In this document: in pieces, positions 46,203-55,105 of the stretch | How the letters are laid out: every line of letters begins with the position of its first letter | Numbering within the stretch: the first letter of the stretch is position 1 | Assembly: GCF_000671395.1 (NCBI RefSeq) | Contig: NZ_AQQY01000008.1 | Location: 50,146 to 114,145, forward strand | Length of the DNA stretch: 64,000 bases | Source of the DNA: Actibacterium atlanticum | Lineage (GTDB): Bacteria > Pseudomonadota > Alphaproteobacteria > Rhodobacterales > Rhodobacteraceae | Direction of reading: 5' to 3' | Translations under genes and position numbers: made by a program | Notes under the pieces: model-generated | Databases searched by the model: none | What the model was told of the DNA's origin: nothing | What the model saw: the letters and a program-made list of their open reading frames with translations, nothing else

Positions 46203-48791
46203 GTGACTTTTAAATCGGGGACTGGGTTGAACGCCGGACAATTTCGGCAGCTCGCCAAGAACGGTATCGGGGACCCGTCGAACGCCTATGTGCACGGCAT
46301 GGAATGGTTTGAAGGCCGGCTGTACTGCGGGATGACCCGAAACTCGTTCAAGCTGCTAAAACTCTTTCCGCCGATCGACCCGCCCGCGCTGGATCCGTGG
46401 CCTGTGGATGTGCCGCCCAGCGTGGAAGACCTTGATATGCAAGGTCAGATTTGGCGTTGGACCCCGGAAACCGACAGTTGGGAACTGGCCTATCGTTCAC
46501 CGTTGATCGACGGCAAACACGGCAAGCCCGCTCCGCGCGACCTTGGCTATCGTGGCGCAAAAGTGTTTCAGGGCAAATCTGACGAAAAACCCAACCTCTA
46601 TGTGTCGACCATGTCGACCGTTCTGCGCGGCTGTGCGGCGCATGTTCTGCGCTCCGAGGACGGGATCAACTTTGAACCGGCCTGCGAGCCCGGCATCGGC
46701 AACGACAATATCTCGACCTTCCGCGAACTGGTTGAGTTTGACGGCTACCTCTATGCCCCCCCGGCGGGTGAAGGCATCCAGTTCAATTCAAATCGGACGG
46801 GGGTGATCAAACGCTCCAACGACCCGAAACCGGGCAACTGGGAAGTGGCGATGGATCTGGGTTTTGGCGATCCGACCAACAATGGCGTGTTCATGATGAC
46901 CACCGCCAATGACCAGCTCTATGCCGGGACGTTCAACAATTACGAAGGCTACCAGATCTGGACCACCCCGCCCTGTGGCGACGGCCCGCTGCAATGGCGC
47001 AAGGTGATCGACAAAGGCGCGTATCGTGGCCCGCTTTCTGAAATCGCCATGGGCATGGTTGAATTCAATGGCGCGCTATACGTGGGCAGTTCAATCCAGA
47101 ACGGCGGCTATGACCGGACCAATCTGGTTGGTCCTGCCGCGGGTGAGATCATCCGCATTCATCCCGATGACAGCTGGGACCTGCTGGTGGGCCTGCCGCG
47201 CGACACGCCGGACGGGATGAAATACCCGCTTTCGGGCATTGGGCCGGGCTTTGACAACATCTTCTCGGGCTACACATGGCGCATGTGCGTGCACGACGGC
47301 TGGCTCTATGTGACCACGTTTGACTGGTCGGTGTTCCTGCAATACGCACACCGTCCGTCCCCGACCGCCAAGAAACTGGTGGATGCCAACAGTTTTGAAC
47401 AGATGGCGGATGTCGGCGGCGGGTTTGAGATGTGGCGCACCAAAGATGGTGTGAACTGGATGCCGGTGACGATCAACGGCATGAACAACCCCTATAACTA
47501 TGGTGGTCGCACCATGGTCAGCACCCCGAAAGGTCTGGCTGTGGGCACTGCAAACGTGTTTGGCGGCAAGTCGCCCGCCAAGTTCGCCTCGCGGTGGGAA
47601 TATGTTGAAAACCCGGATGGCGGTACCGAGATTTTTCTGGGTGACCCCAGCCACCGCACCTACACCCTGCCCAAGGCACCGGCCAAGCGGAAAGAGGGGG
47701 TGAAGGTCGACATCGCCACCACAGGGGCCACGGGGTACATCGGACGGCATCTGGTGCCACACCTTTTGGATGCTGGCTATACGATACGGTCGCTGACATT
47801 GCCGGGCACCGCCAAAGACATCCCCGAACACCCCAACCACGAGGTGATCGAAGGCTATCTGGAAGATTCCGATATTCTGGATCAGTTGGTGGATGGGGCT
47901 GAGATCGTGCTGCATATGGCGGCTCGGCTGGGTGGCTCATGCGCGGTGGAGCCGCTGCGCGAAACCAATGTTGAGGGCACCCACCAACTGCTGCGCGCCT
48001 GTAACCGGTCGGATGTGCTGAAACGCTTTGTCTTCTCCAGCTCGGTCGCGGCCTATCAGAACCAGTTCAACGACAAAGAATGGCCGATCCATGAATCGCA
48101 CCCCTTGCGTGTGGATGGTGGCCAGGATTTGGCCGACTATGGCATGACTAAGGTCGCCGGCGAGAATTTGGCCCGTTTCTATGGCCGCAAACACGGCTAT
48201 GAACATGCGATCCTGCGCTTTGCGCTGGTCTATGGCATCGGGGATCCGCTGGTCGATTCAATGGTGCGGGAACAAGCCACGGACGTTGACTTTGGCAAAT
48301 CACAGGGCGGCGATCAGATGCGCCAGTTCGTGCATATCGACGATGCGGTCGAAGTGATCCTGCGGGCCATGTTCCAGGAAGAAGCCAAAGACGAGACATT
48401 CAATGTCGCCGGGCCGGACGTCATCACCTATGGCGACATTGGCCGGATGACCCGGATTGCTGTTGGCAAGGCGACCAAAGAAGACCTGGACCCAGACCGA
48501 ACCCGGGTTTGGCGCCGCTATGTCCAGCAATATGATATAAACAAAGGCAAGACGAAGCTCGGGTTCCGCCCGTCCATTCCGTTCTCGGAAGGGCTTAGGC
48601 AGATCATCGAAGCCGCGCAGGCAGATGGCGACTTGCCAGTCGCTTCCGCCGACTCCACTCCGACATTTGGCGGGGCGGGGCAACTTATGCAGCCGGAATT
48701 TGCGGCGCAAAACGACGAAGTGCCGACCAAGACCCCTGGCGCGCCCGACCCTGCGCATCAGGACGAGGTAATGCAAAAGGCAGCAAATTGA
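46203..48791 (+). CDS. Beta-propeller-like domain fused to NAD-dependent epimerase
   Basis: An 862-residue fusion. Residues 1-490 contain five or six repeated strands of propeller type (RLYCGMTRN, NLYVSTMST, QLYAGTFNNYEGYQIW, ALYVGSSIQNGG, WLYVTTFDWS, each followed by a motif such as MWRTKDGVNW). Residues 502-800 are an extended SDR/epimerase: TTGATGYIGRHLV for NAD binding, SSSVAAY and catalytic Tyr-Lys in DYGMTKVAGENL. No signal peptide, so cytoplasmic. Start GTG with GGAGAG upstream. It probably oxidises/reduces or epimerises a sugar or hydroxyacyl group, the propeller recognising substrate or partner; this is inference. Confidence 0.85.
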   Translation: MTFKSGTGLNAGQFRQLAKNGIGDPSNAYVHGMEWFEGRLYCGMTRNSFKLLKLFPPIDPPALDPWPVDVPPSVEDLDMQGQIWRWTPETDSWELAYRSPLIDGKHGKPAPRDLGYRGAKVFQGKSDEKPNLYVSTMSTVLRGCAAHVLRSEDGINFEPACEPGIGNDNISTFRELVEFDGYLYAPPAGEGIQFNSNRTGVIKRSNDPKPGNWEVAMDLGFGDPTNNGVFMMTTANDQLYAGTFNNYEGYQIWTTPPCGDGPLQWRKVIDKGAYRGPLSEIAMGMVEFNGALYVGSSIQNGGYDRTNLVGPAAGEIIRIHPDDSWDLLVGLPRDTPDGMKYPLSGIGPGFDNIFSGYTWRMCVHDGWLYVTTFDWSVFLQYAHRPSPTAKKLVDANSFEQMADVGGGFEMWRTKDGVNWMPVTINGMNNPYNYGGRTMVSTPKGLAVGTANVFGGKSPAKFASRWEYVENPDGGTEIFLGDPSHRTYTLPKAPAKRKEGVKVDIATTGATGYIGRHLVPHLLDAGYTIRSLTLPGTAKDIPEHPNHEVIEGYLEDSDILDQLVDGAEIVLHMAARLGGSCAVEPLRETNVEGTHQLLRACNRSDVLKRFVFSSSVAAYQNQFNDKEWPIHESHPLRVDGGQDLADYGMTKVAGENLARFYGRKHGYEHAILRFALVYGIGDPLVDSMVREQATDVDFGKSQGGDQMRQFVHIDDAVEVILRAMFQEEAKDETFNVAGPDVITYGDIGRMTRIAVGKATKEDLDPDRTRVWRRYVQQYDINKGKTKLGFRPSIPFSEGLRQIIEAAQADGDLPVASADSTPTFGGAGQLMQPEFAAQNDEVPTKTPGAPDPAHQDEVMQKAAN

Positions 48792-48833
48792 TTTTCGTGC
48801 CTTCAGGCACACAGAAGATGATGGAGAGAAAAC

Positions 48834-50336
48834 ATGGCAAACACAGATGAATGGATGCCGAATGTGGAACAGGTCAGTGGCGACCAGTCGCAGGCCATGA
48901 ACTATGTTCGCAGCTTGATGAGCGAAGGGCGGACAGATGAAGCCCGCGCTGAACTGCAGAACCTGATTGATCAGGATCCCAACAACACCCGCGCCATCAT
49001 GGCCTATGGGATGTCATTGCAGCGCGAGCGCCGACTGGAAGAGGCGGCCGAGTATTTTGAACGCGCCATGGAGGTGGACCCGTCGAATGGGACAGCTGCA
49101 TTGCTGGCCGCATCGATTGGCGTTCAGGGCGACAACCCCGAATACGCCGAAGCCAATTATCACAAGGCGCTGTCTGCCAATCCGACGTCGCTTCAGGCGA
49201 TGACCGGTCTGGCCCGCCTGCATCAGCGCAACAAGAAGCCTGAAGAGGCCGTCGAGGTCCTCAAGAAGGCCTTGGAAGTTGATCCCCAGTCCGAGCGTGT
49301 GCGCCAGCAATTGGCTATGGTCTATGTGAACATGGGCAACGAAGCCGAGGCCAAAACGCAGCTGGAGCATGCGCTGACAGTCAAACCCGAAGATCAACGC
49401 AGTGCCATGATGCTGGCCAGCCTGAACAACCGTATGGGCAAGCCCGATGAAGCCATGAAAGCGCTGGAAAAGGCGCTGGCTGCTTCTCCTGACGATGCCC
49501 GCTTGATGATGGCTATTGGCCGTACAAAGCTGGCGGCGAAGGACTATGCCGGGGCCGAAAAAGTTCTGCGTCGTGCGGTCAACGCAAAGCGCACCCCGCG
49601 TCGCCGTGAAGGTGGCCCGATGGCGCAGCGCATGCAGCAGCGTCAGGGGGGCCAAGGTGGTCAGATACGTGAACGGATTGAGCAGGCACGTGGCAACCGT
49701 CCGCCGCGCCCCAACACCACCGCGCAACTGGCTTTGGTTCAGGCTCTGATTCCGCAGAAAAAGCTGACCGAAGCCCGCGAGATTCTGGCGAAGGTGCCGC
49801 GCAATGGCCGGGCCTCGATGATCGTGCAGCGCATGTACGGTGACGCCTATGCCGTAGAAGGCAAAGCCGAAGCTGCTGAGCAATCCTACCGGGCTGCACT
49901 GCTTAAATCGCCCGAAGGCGAAGAGTCGCTGAAGAAAATTGACGCGGCCAAGGCCGATGCCAAGGACGGGCTGAAAGGCGATGCGCTGGTCAAACTCTAC
50001 AAAGACGAGTTTACCTCCCGCATGGAGAACCGTCGCGAAGAGGCTGGCAACCGTGATCGTGGCGACATGGTGAAGCGTCTGCGCGAACGTCGCGAAGAGC
50101 GTGGCGGTGCTGGCGGCCGAGGTCAGATGCGCGAACGCATCCGTGAGCGCGTCCAGCAGGCACGTGAGCAAAACGGCGGCGAAGGCTTCCAAGGCGGTAT
50201 GGGTGGCAACATGCAGGGAGGCAACTTCCAGCAGGGTGGCAACAACTTCGGTCAGGGCGGGGATAACGCCGGCGGCAATGCCGGTGGTGGTTTCCTGCGC
50301 GCAATGATGCAGCGCCGTCGCAACCAGCAAAACTAA
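48834..50336 (+). CDS. TPR protein with Arg/Gly-rich C-terminus
   Basis: A 500-residue cytoplasmic protein. About six tetratricopeptide repeats fill residues 15-250 and two more lie around 295-370. They are split by a basic Gly/Gln-rich stretch (RQGGQGGQIRERIEQARGN). The tail from about 400 is Arg/Glu-rich helix (VKRLRERREERGGAGGRGQ, MRERIRERVQQAREQ), then Gly/Asn/Gln-rich, and ends GGGFLRAMMQRRRNQQN. It is likely a scaffold for the operon's enzymes or a chaperone for Gly-rich clients. The closing motif resembles one inside the Gly-rich repeat protein at 63537. Confidence 0.85.
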   Translation: MANTDEWMPNVEQVSGDQSQAMNYVRSLMSEGRTDEARAELQNLIDQDPNNTRAIMAYGMSLQRERRLEEAAEYFERAMEVDPSNGTAALLAASIGVQGDNPEYAEANYHKALSANPTSLQAMTGLARLHQRNKKPEEAVEVLKKALEVDPQSERVRQQLAMVYVNMGNEAEAKTQLEHALTVKPEDQRSAMMLASLNNRMGKPDEAMKALEKALAASPDDARLMMAIGRTKLAAKDYAGAEKVLRRAVNAKRTPRRREGGPMAQRMQQRQGGQGGQIRERIEQARGNRPPRPNTTAQLALVQALIPQKKLTEAREILAKVPRNGRASMIVQRMYGDAYAVEGKAEAAEQSYRAALLKSPEGEESLKKIDAAKADAKDGLKGDALVKLYKDEFTSRMENRREEAGNRDRGDMVKRLRERREERGGAGGRGQMRERIRERVQQAREQNGGEGFQGGMGGNMQGGNFQQGGNNFGQGGDNAGGNAGGGFLRAMMQRRRNQQN

Positions 50337-50357
50337 ACGCTGGAAATTTGGTAATTC

Positions 50358-50386
50358 CCCGGCCTGCACCCTGTGGGCCGGGTTTT
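50358..50386 (+). terminator. Internal terminator-like hairpin after the TPR gene
   Basis: CCCGGCC / GGCCGGG (7 bp) closes an 11-base loop and is followed by TTTTCG, 21 nt after the TPR stop. It lies inside the operon, just before the GTG start of the next SDR gene, and could reduce expression of the last two genes. Confidence 0.6.
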
Positions 50387-50399
50387 CGCGGAGGGACAT

Positions 50400-51362
50400 G
50401 TGAAAGTTCTTGTAACCGGACCCAGCGGTGCTGTCGGGCAGTACATTCTGGAAATCCTGATGACCACCGGATTTGATGTCCGTGTGTTCTCGCTGCCTGA
50501 CTCGATGCATCGGGTCAATTTCCGCGACCGGATCGAAATGGTGCCGGGGCAGTTGTCCGATAAAATCGCGTTGGAAGAGGCCGTTGATGGTGTCGATGTG
50601 GTGTTCCACGCCGCTGTGATCAGCCCTCCGCCGGGGCGTAAGCCTGAAACGATGAACGAAGTAAACATCGAGGGCACGCGCAACTTGCTTGAGGTTTGTG
50701 CGAACCGGGTCAAGCGTCTGGTCTTTGCCAGTTCCAACAACGTCTATACGCCGCATCGCTCGCCTGCGATGTGGCCTCTTACTGATGATGCCCCGCGCGA
50801 AGCACACGGGAACCCACAGCAGTCTGCCGTGGGCGAAAGCCTGATCGCCGCCGAAGATCTGATCTTTGAAGCGGCCGAACGCGGCGAAATCGAATATGCC
50901 ATTCTGCGCCCGACCGTGGTCGCGGGGCGTAAAACGCCCTTCATCGACCAGATGGTGATCAACATCCTGCGTAATCCGGACAATCTGGAAATGCAGCGCC
51001 GGATGTGGGACATGATGCAATGGTCGCATGGCTCGGACATTGGCCGTGCCGCCGTCATCGCAGGCACTCATGAGAAAGCCAAAAACCAGTGTTTTCTGGT
51101 CGCCGGGGATGAGCCGATCACGATCTATGATGTGCAGGCCCTGATGTGGGACATCATGAATGTTGGCCGCAGCGACAACCCCCATGCCGAAATCGCCTCG
51201 CGCAATAACATGGGGCTGCGCAAGTTCGACTCGCGCAAGTTGAAGTCATTGGGCTGGGCACCTCAGGTTGGTGTGAAGCAATGTATCGCCGAAGTGTTGG
51301 GACGTTTGGAGTTCTACTCGTCTGCGGCGATCAATATGCCGGAATATATGCTGAACGACTGA
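50400..51362 (+). CDS. Extended SDR-fold protein lacking Tyr-x3-Lys
   Basis: A 320-residue NAD-dependent epimerase/dehydratase-fold protein. The N-terminal dinucleotide motif is VLVTGPSGAVGQYIL and the Ser strand is FASSNNVY. Where family members have YGxSKxxxE, the sequence reads SAVGESLIAAED: Val replaces the catalytic Tyr and Leu replaces Lys. It may bind NAD(P) without classical catalysis, or use other residues. The start is GTG at 50400 with GGAGGG upstream, instead of the open frame beginning at 50373. Confidence 0.85.
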   Translation: MKVLVTGPSGAVGQYILEILMTTGFDVRVFSLPDSMHRVNFRDRIEMVPGQLSDKIALEEAVDGVDVVFHAAVISPPPGRKPETMNEVNIEGTRNLLEVCANRVKRLVFASSNNVYTPHRSPAMWPLTDDAPREAHGNPQQSAVGESLIAAEDLIFEAAERGEIEYAILRPTVVAGRKTPFIDQMVINILRNPDNLEMQRRMWDMMQWSHGSDIGRAAVIAGTHEKAKNQCFLVAGDEPITIYDVQALMWDIMNVGRSDNPHAEIASRNNMGLRKFDSRKLKSLGWAPQVGVKQCIAEVLGRLEFYSSAAINMPEYMLND

Positions 51363-51391
51363 TCGTCGGCAGGACAAAAGGAAGAAGGCTC

Positions 51392-53230
51392 ATGCGGGCA
51401 CTTGTGTGCGATGCCAGCGGGTTGATTGGAAATCGGATGATTGAGCGCCTGCTGGCGTTCAAACACGATGTCGTGGGCTTTGCGCCGGGCAAACATGCCA
51501 AGGCCGACCCCGGAGAGGCGCAGCTGATGGCCTGGCCCAAGGCGGCGGGCAAATTGGCAGATGCCTTGCAAGGTATCGATCAGCTGTTTGTTCCCAATCT
51601 GGTGGATGACCTGCCTGCGTCAGAACTTAAGCAGATCAAAGCCTTGTTGGAGGCTGCCGCCAAAGTCGGCGTAAAGCGCGTTGTCGTGCTGAGCAGTATC
51701 GAAGTTTATGATCTGGCCAAGCTGGGTGGGCGAACGCTGTTGGAAAGCGATGCGCAGATTGATCCGGCACAAGCCAGCCCCAAGGGGAAAACCGCGCTGG
51801 AGCTTGAAAGCTATGTGCGTGGGTTGCCCGGACAGATCGAGCGCATCGTTTTGCGCGCGCCGCTGGTTTTGTCAGCTGATCACAAGCCATTGGCTGAGAC
51901 CTTCTTTAAGGGTTTGCTGAAAGATGACGCACAGCTTCACTACGGTGATCGCGTTCAACCCATCGACGCGGATGATCTGGCGGATTTGATGGTTTCCGCA
52001 GGGCGAGCGCCGTCAGCGGCAGGGCATGCGATCAATGTCGCGGGCCCAATTGCCATTCTCACAGCTGATGCCAGCGCCGAAGCGCGACGTTTGTTGGGTG
52101 TCATGCGGGACACTGAAAACTCTGAGGTGCGTGTGCGCCCAGAATATGAGTTTGCCAGCCCGCTGATTTCGACCGACCGCGCTTTGACGTTGCTCCCCAA
52201 ACACGCGATCAAGCGCGTGTGGGTCAGCCTTGCCGAAATTGCGCAAGAGATCGTGCATAGGCAGCGTGCTGAAGGCGAACTGCCTGAAATCACGTATAAA
52301 ACCTCTTATGCCAAGATGGCGGTGGAGCGCCGCGAAAAGCCGTTGAAGGGCAAGCTGGCGGTTGTGACGGGTGCCACCGACGGAATTGGCCGCGCCACCG
52401 CGCTGATGTTCTCGCGCCTTGGTGCCAAGGTTGTCGCCGTGGGTCGCAACAAAGAGGCCGGCGCCGCCCTTCTGGATGAAATGAAGGGTCGAAAGGTCTA
52501 TACCAACGGCAAGTTTATGGCCGCGGATTTGACCTCGCAGAAAGAAGTGCGTGCCTTGGCTACAAAGATCGCCAAGCAGCATGATGCGATAGACTATCTT
52601 ATTCACAATGCTGGCGCTGCCTACGGCAGCCGAACCGAAACGCCCGACGGCCTTGAGGCAACCTTTGCCTTGAATGTCATGGCGCCCTTCTTGTTGACGC
52701 AGGAACTGGCGGCACCTTTGCAGGCCGCAGACCACGCCCGTGTGGTGACTCTGTCTTCCGAAGCGCACCAAGAAGCCGAGCTGATGTTGGAAGACCTGCA
52801 AAGCACGGACGGCTATGAACCGATGGAGGTCTACAGCCGCGCCAAGCTGTGTGGGTTGATGATTACCCGCTGTCTGGCGGAACAGTTGAAAGACACAGGC
52901 ATTGCGGCCCATGCCATTCATCCCGGTGAAGTGCGTACCGACATCGCACTGAAAAACGGTATGGAATCTGACGAGGATAAGAACCTCGGCCCGCAGGCCA
53001 AGCAGCGGCTCAACACCCAACGTGATCGCCAGCGCATGCAGATGATCTCGCCCGAAGAGGCCGCAGCCTATGTCGTGAACCTTGCGGTTTCACCTGAATA
53101 TAATGGTGAAAACGGGCTCTATATGGATAAGGGCGATAAAGGGCAGGCATCGGAAACGGCGCAAGACAGTAAACAGGCTTGGCTGTTGTGGGACAAATGT
53201 GCCGAGTTTGCAGGGCTTGTGGACGCCTAA
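51392..53230 (+). CDS. Tandem SDR fusion: degenerate epimerase plus classical short-chain dehydrogenase
   Basis: A 612-residue protein. Residues 1-310 are an extended-SDR fold (ALVCDASGLIGNRMIERL, VVVLSSIEVYD) in which the Tyr-Lys pair is not recognisable (ASPKGKTALELES). Residues 320-600 are a complete classical SDR: VVTGATDGIGRATAL, LIHNAGAAYG, VTLSSEAHQ and catalytic YSRAK. The C-terminal half resembles retinol-dehydrogenase-like SDRs acting on hydrophobic alcohols or ketones. The start at 51392 has GGAAG upstream. It ends the plus-strand operon, overlapping the stop of the convergent esterase by 2 nt. Confidence 0.87.
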   Translation: MRALVCDASGLIGNRMIERLLAFKHDVVGFAPGKHAKADPGEAQLMAWPKAAGKLADALQGIDQLFVPNLVDDLPASELKQIKALLEAAAKVGVKRVVVLSSIEVYDLAKLGGRTLLESDAQIDPAQASPKGKTALELESYVRGLPGQIERIVLRAPLVLSADHKPLAETFFKGLLKDDAQLHYGDRVQPIDADDLADLMVSAGRAPSAAGHAINVAGPIAILTADASAEARRLLGVMRDTENSEVRVRPEYEFASPLISTDRALTLLPKHAIKRVWVSLAEIAQEIVHRQRAEGELPEITYKTSYAKMAVERREKPLKGKLAVVTGATDGIGRATALMFSRLGAKVVAVGRNKEAGAALLDEMKGRKVYTNGKFMAADLTSQKEVRALATKIAKQHDAIDYLIHNAGAAYGSRTETPDGLEATFALNVMAPFLLTQELAAPLQAADHARVVTLSSEAHQEAELMLEDLQSTDGYEPMEVYSRAKLCGLMITRCLAEQLKDTGIAAHAIHPGEVRTDIALKNGMESDEDKNLGPQAKQRLNTQRDRQRMQMISPEEAAAYVVNLAVSPEYNGENGLYMDKGDKGQASETAQDSKQAWLLWDKCAEFAGLVDA

Positions 53231-54114
53231 GGCAAAGTCGCGAAAAAGCGGAATATCTCTGAGCGGGCGTCCAAGTCCGGGCGGTCAGGGCCAAGCGCAT
53301 CTCGTTGACGGTCAGACGTTGCGGTCTGACCCGGCATCCAGTGCCCCAGGTCTTTGATCAAGCATAGCTCGACGATGCTGTCCTGATCGCAACTTGAATG
53401 GCGGGTGCACGGCACGGCGCCCAAACGCGTCGTGCTGCTGCTCGCTTGGCAATGGTTCTGGGCCACCCAGAAATCCACATTTGAGTAGAGCGAGGGGCGA
53501 ACTCCCGGGCGTTTCAGTTTGCCCTGTCCGCCCTCGATCGGGGAATAGGCGTCCAGAAGGCCATGCAGAAACAGGCCTGACACCGGGCGCGCCACATCGC
53601 AGCCATCGCGATAGTCCCGGTTACCCCCCATGGCAACGAACCCGGCAAATACGGTGTTCTTCTCGCAGGCCAGCCGTTGCGCCAGCATGGCGCCATTAGA
53701 GAACCCCGTGGCAAAGTGTCGGTCTTGCGATAGCGGAAGATCCTGACCGATCTGCGCCAGAATGGCCATGATGAACCCCACATCATCCACTTGGTTGGCA
53801 AACGCCTTGCCGCAGCAATACCCTGAGTTCCAAGAACGCTGGATTCCGGTGGGGTAGACGATCACATAGTCCTTTGCAGCAGGGTCCTCGTGCAGCGCCA
53901 ATTGGCGTTCAAATCCACGGCCCGTCCCATAGCCGGGATGCAGCGCGAAGATCACCGAGAGCGGGTCGCTGGCCTGTTCCGGGACATGCGCGATATAGCG
54001 CCGGGTCAACCCGTCATGTTCAACAGAGCGCACAACCCGTGTGCCTGCCGCAGCTTGGGCGGCGAGAAAGGCAAGCAAGATTGGGCCGACCAGCGCCATA
54101 AGACGGTTTTTCAT
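53227..54114 (-). CDS. Secreted LpqC/PHB-depolymerase family esterase (copy 1)
   Basis: A 295-residue exported esterase. The signal peptide is MKNRLMALVGPILLAFLAAQ plus AAAG. The alpha/beta hydrolase core shows VIFALHPGYGTGRGFE, a YCCGKAFANQVDDVGF segment, nucleophile motif FATGFSNGAMLA and a final His in IKDLGHWMPG. LpqC/feruloyl-esterase-like proteins cleave esters of polyhydroxyalkanoates or aromatic acids in the periplasm or outside the cell. A paralogue lies at 57475-58392. Eight cysteines suggest disulfides. Confidence 0.88.
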   Translation of the reverse strand: MKNRLMALVGPILLAFLAAQAAAGTRVVRSVEHDGLTRRYIAHVPEQASDPLSVIFALHPGYGTGRGFERQLALHEDPAAKDYVIVYPTGIQRSWNSGYCCGKAFANQVDDVGFIMAILAQIGQDLPLSQDRHFATGFSNGAMLAQRLACEKNTVFAGFVAMGGNRDYRDGCDVARPVSGLFLHGLLDAYSPIEGGQGKLKRPGVRPSLYSNVDFWVAQNHCQASSSTTRLGAVPCTRHSSCDQDSIVELCLIKDLGHWMPGQTATSDRQRDALGPDRPDLDARSEIFRFFATLP

Positions 54115-54344
54115 TGTGTGGCCCCTGTGAACTGCGGTTCTATCCTTAGAGTAACATGCAAGGCAGCGGGCAGAAAATGCTTGCGGCTGGATACCTTATC
54201 TGTGACCTTGCCCACGATTTAGGCGGTGGATTTTAACAGTGGATTTGCGTTGAAATGCCATGGCCGTGTGTATTGCAGTAATTGGGTTGCTTACGTGACT
54301 TGCAACAAGACGTGCTGCGTGTGTCGACCATACTGGAGGGAAAG

Positions 54345-55103
54345 ATGACCACAGAAGATATCGGTTGGGGCGCCAAACTGGAATATGGGGATCCCGATCA
54401 TTTGGTCGCCTTCGTGTCAGGGTGGGGCCAGCCCGGGAACCAAAACTTTCATTTCCAGCCCTTTGCCAACACGCTGAGCCAAACCAAACTGTTCCTGCGT
54501 GATCATGCCAACTGCCACTATACCAAGGGCATTCAAGGTGTGACCGAAAACGAGGAAGAAAGTGTCGAGTTCCTGAAGTACTTGTTGGACAAAATCGGGC
54601 CCAAGCGCGTGAGTTTTATTTCCGGCTCACTTGGCAGCCACGCTACTGTGCTGTGGGGCCACAAGCTTGGCGTTGATGACATTCACCTGATTGGCCCTGT
54701 CACCGACCTTATGCTGGGTATCGAGCAAGAGCGCGCCTACCATCCCGCCTTTGCCGAGTCCGCGAAAGTGGCTCAACAGATGGTCGACGAAGGATATGAG
54801 TACGTGAACTTGCGTGAATTCATGCAGGCCAACACCGACAAAGTCGATTGTGTGGATCTGTACTATGGGCTGGATGATCAGATGGATATTGATCAGGCTG
54901 GCAATGTCGAAGACCTGCCACATGTGCGCTCAACGGTTTATCACCGCGGCGATCATTTCCGGGTGCCGATGTTTGTACAGCGGCGTGATCCGGTCATGTC
55001 GGATCGCATTAACGCAGATCATGTCGACAAGCCCAAAGAACTGCGCCGTGCTCGCAAAACTGATCCAATCGAGCTGGGCTATGCCAGCGTAAAGTTGCTG
55101 TAA
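54345..55103 (+). CDS. Alpha/beta-hydrolase-like protein (paralogue A)
   Basis: A 252-residue protein with a reduced alpha/beta-hydrolase look: LVAFVSGWGQPGNQ, then RVSFISGSLGSHATVLWGHK with a possible nucleophile Ser in SGSLGS, LGVDDIHLIGPV and a late VYHRGDHFRVP. It shares NEEESVEFLKYLL and GVDDIHL with the protein at 58661-59377. I cannot name its substrate. The start at 54345 follows GGAGGG. The sulfotransferase begins 2 nt after its stop, so they form an operon, which suggests joint action on one molecule. Confidence 0.75.
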   Translation: MTTEDIGWGAKLEYGDPDHLVAFVSGWGQPGNQNFHFQPFANTLSQTKLFLRDHANCHYTKGIQGVTENEEESVEFLKYLLDKIGPKRVSFISGSLGSHATVLWGHKLGVDDIHLIGPVTDLMLGIEQERAYHPAFAESAKVAQQMVDEGYEYVNLREFMQANTDKVDCVDLYYGLDDQMDIDQAGNVEDLPHVRSTVYHRGDHFRVPMFVQRRDPVMSDRINADHVDKPKELRRARKTDPIELGYASVKLL

Positions 55104-55105
55104 AG

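Noticed and set aside
49014..51185. A 723-codon open frame on the minus strand
   Set aside because: It lies antisense to the TPR and SDR genes, has a composition typical of reversed high-GC coding DNA and no recognisable domain.
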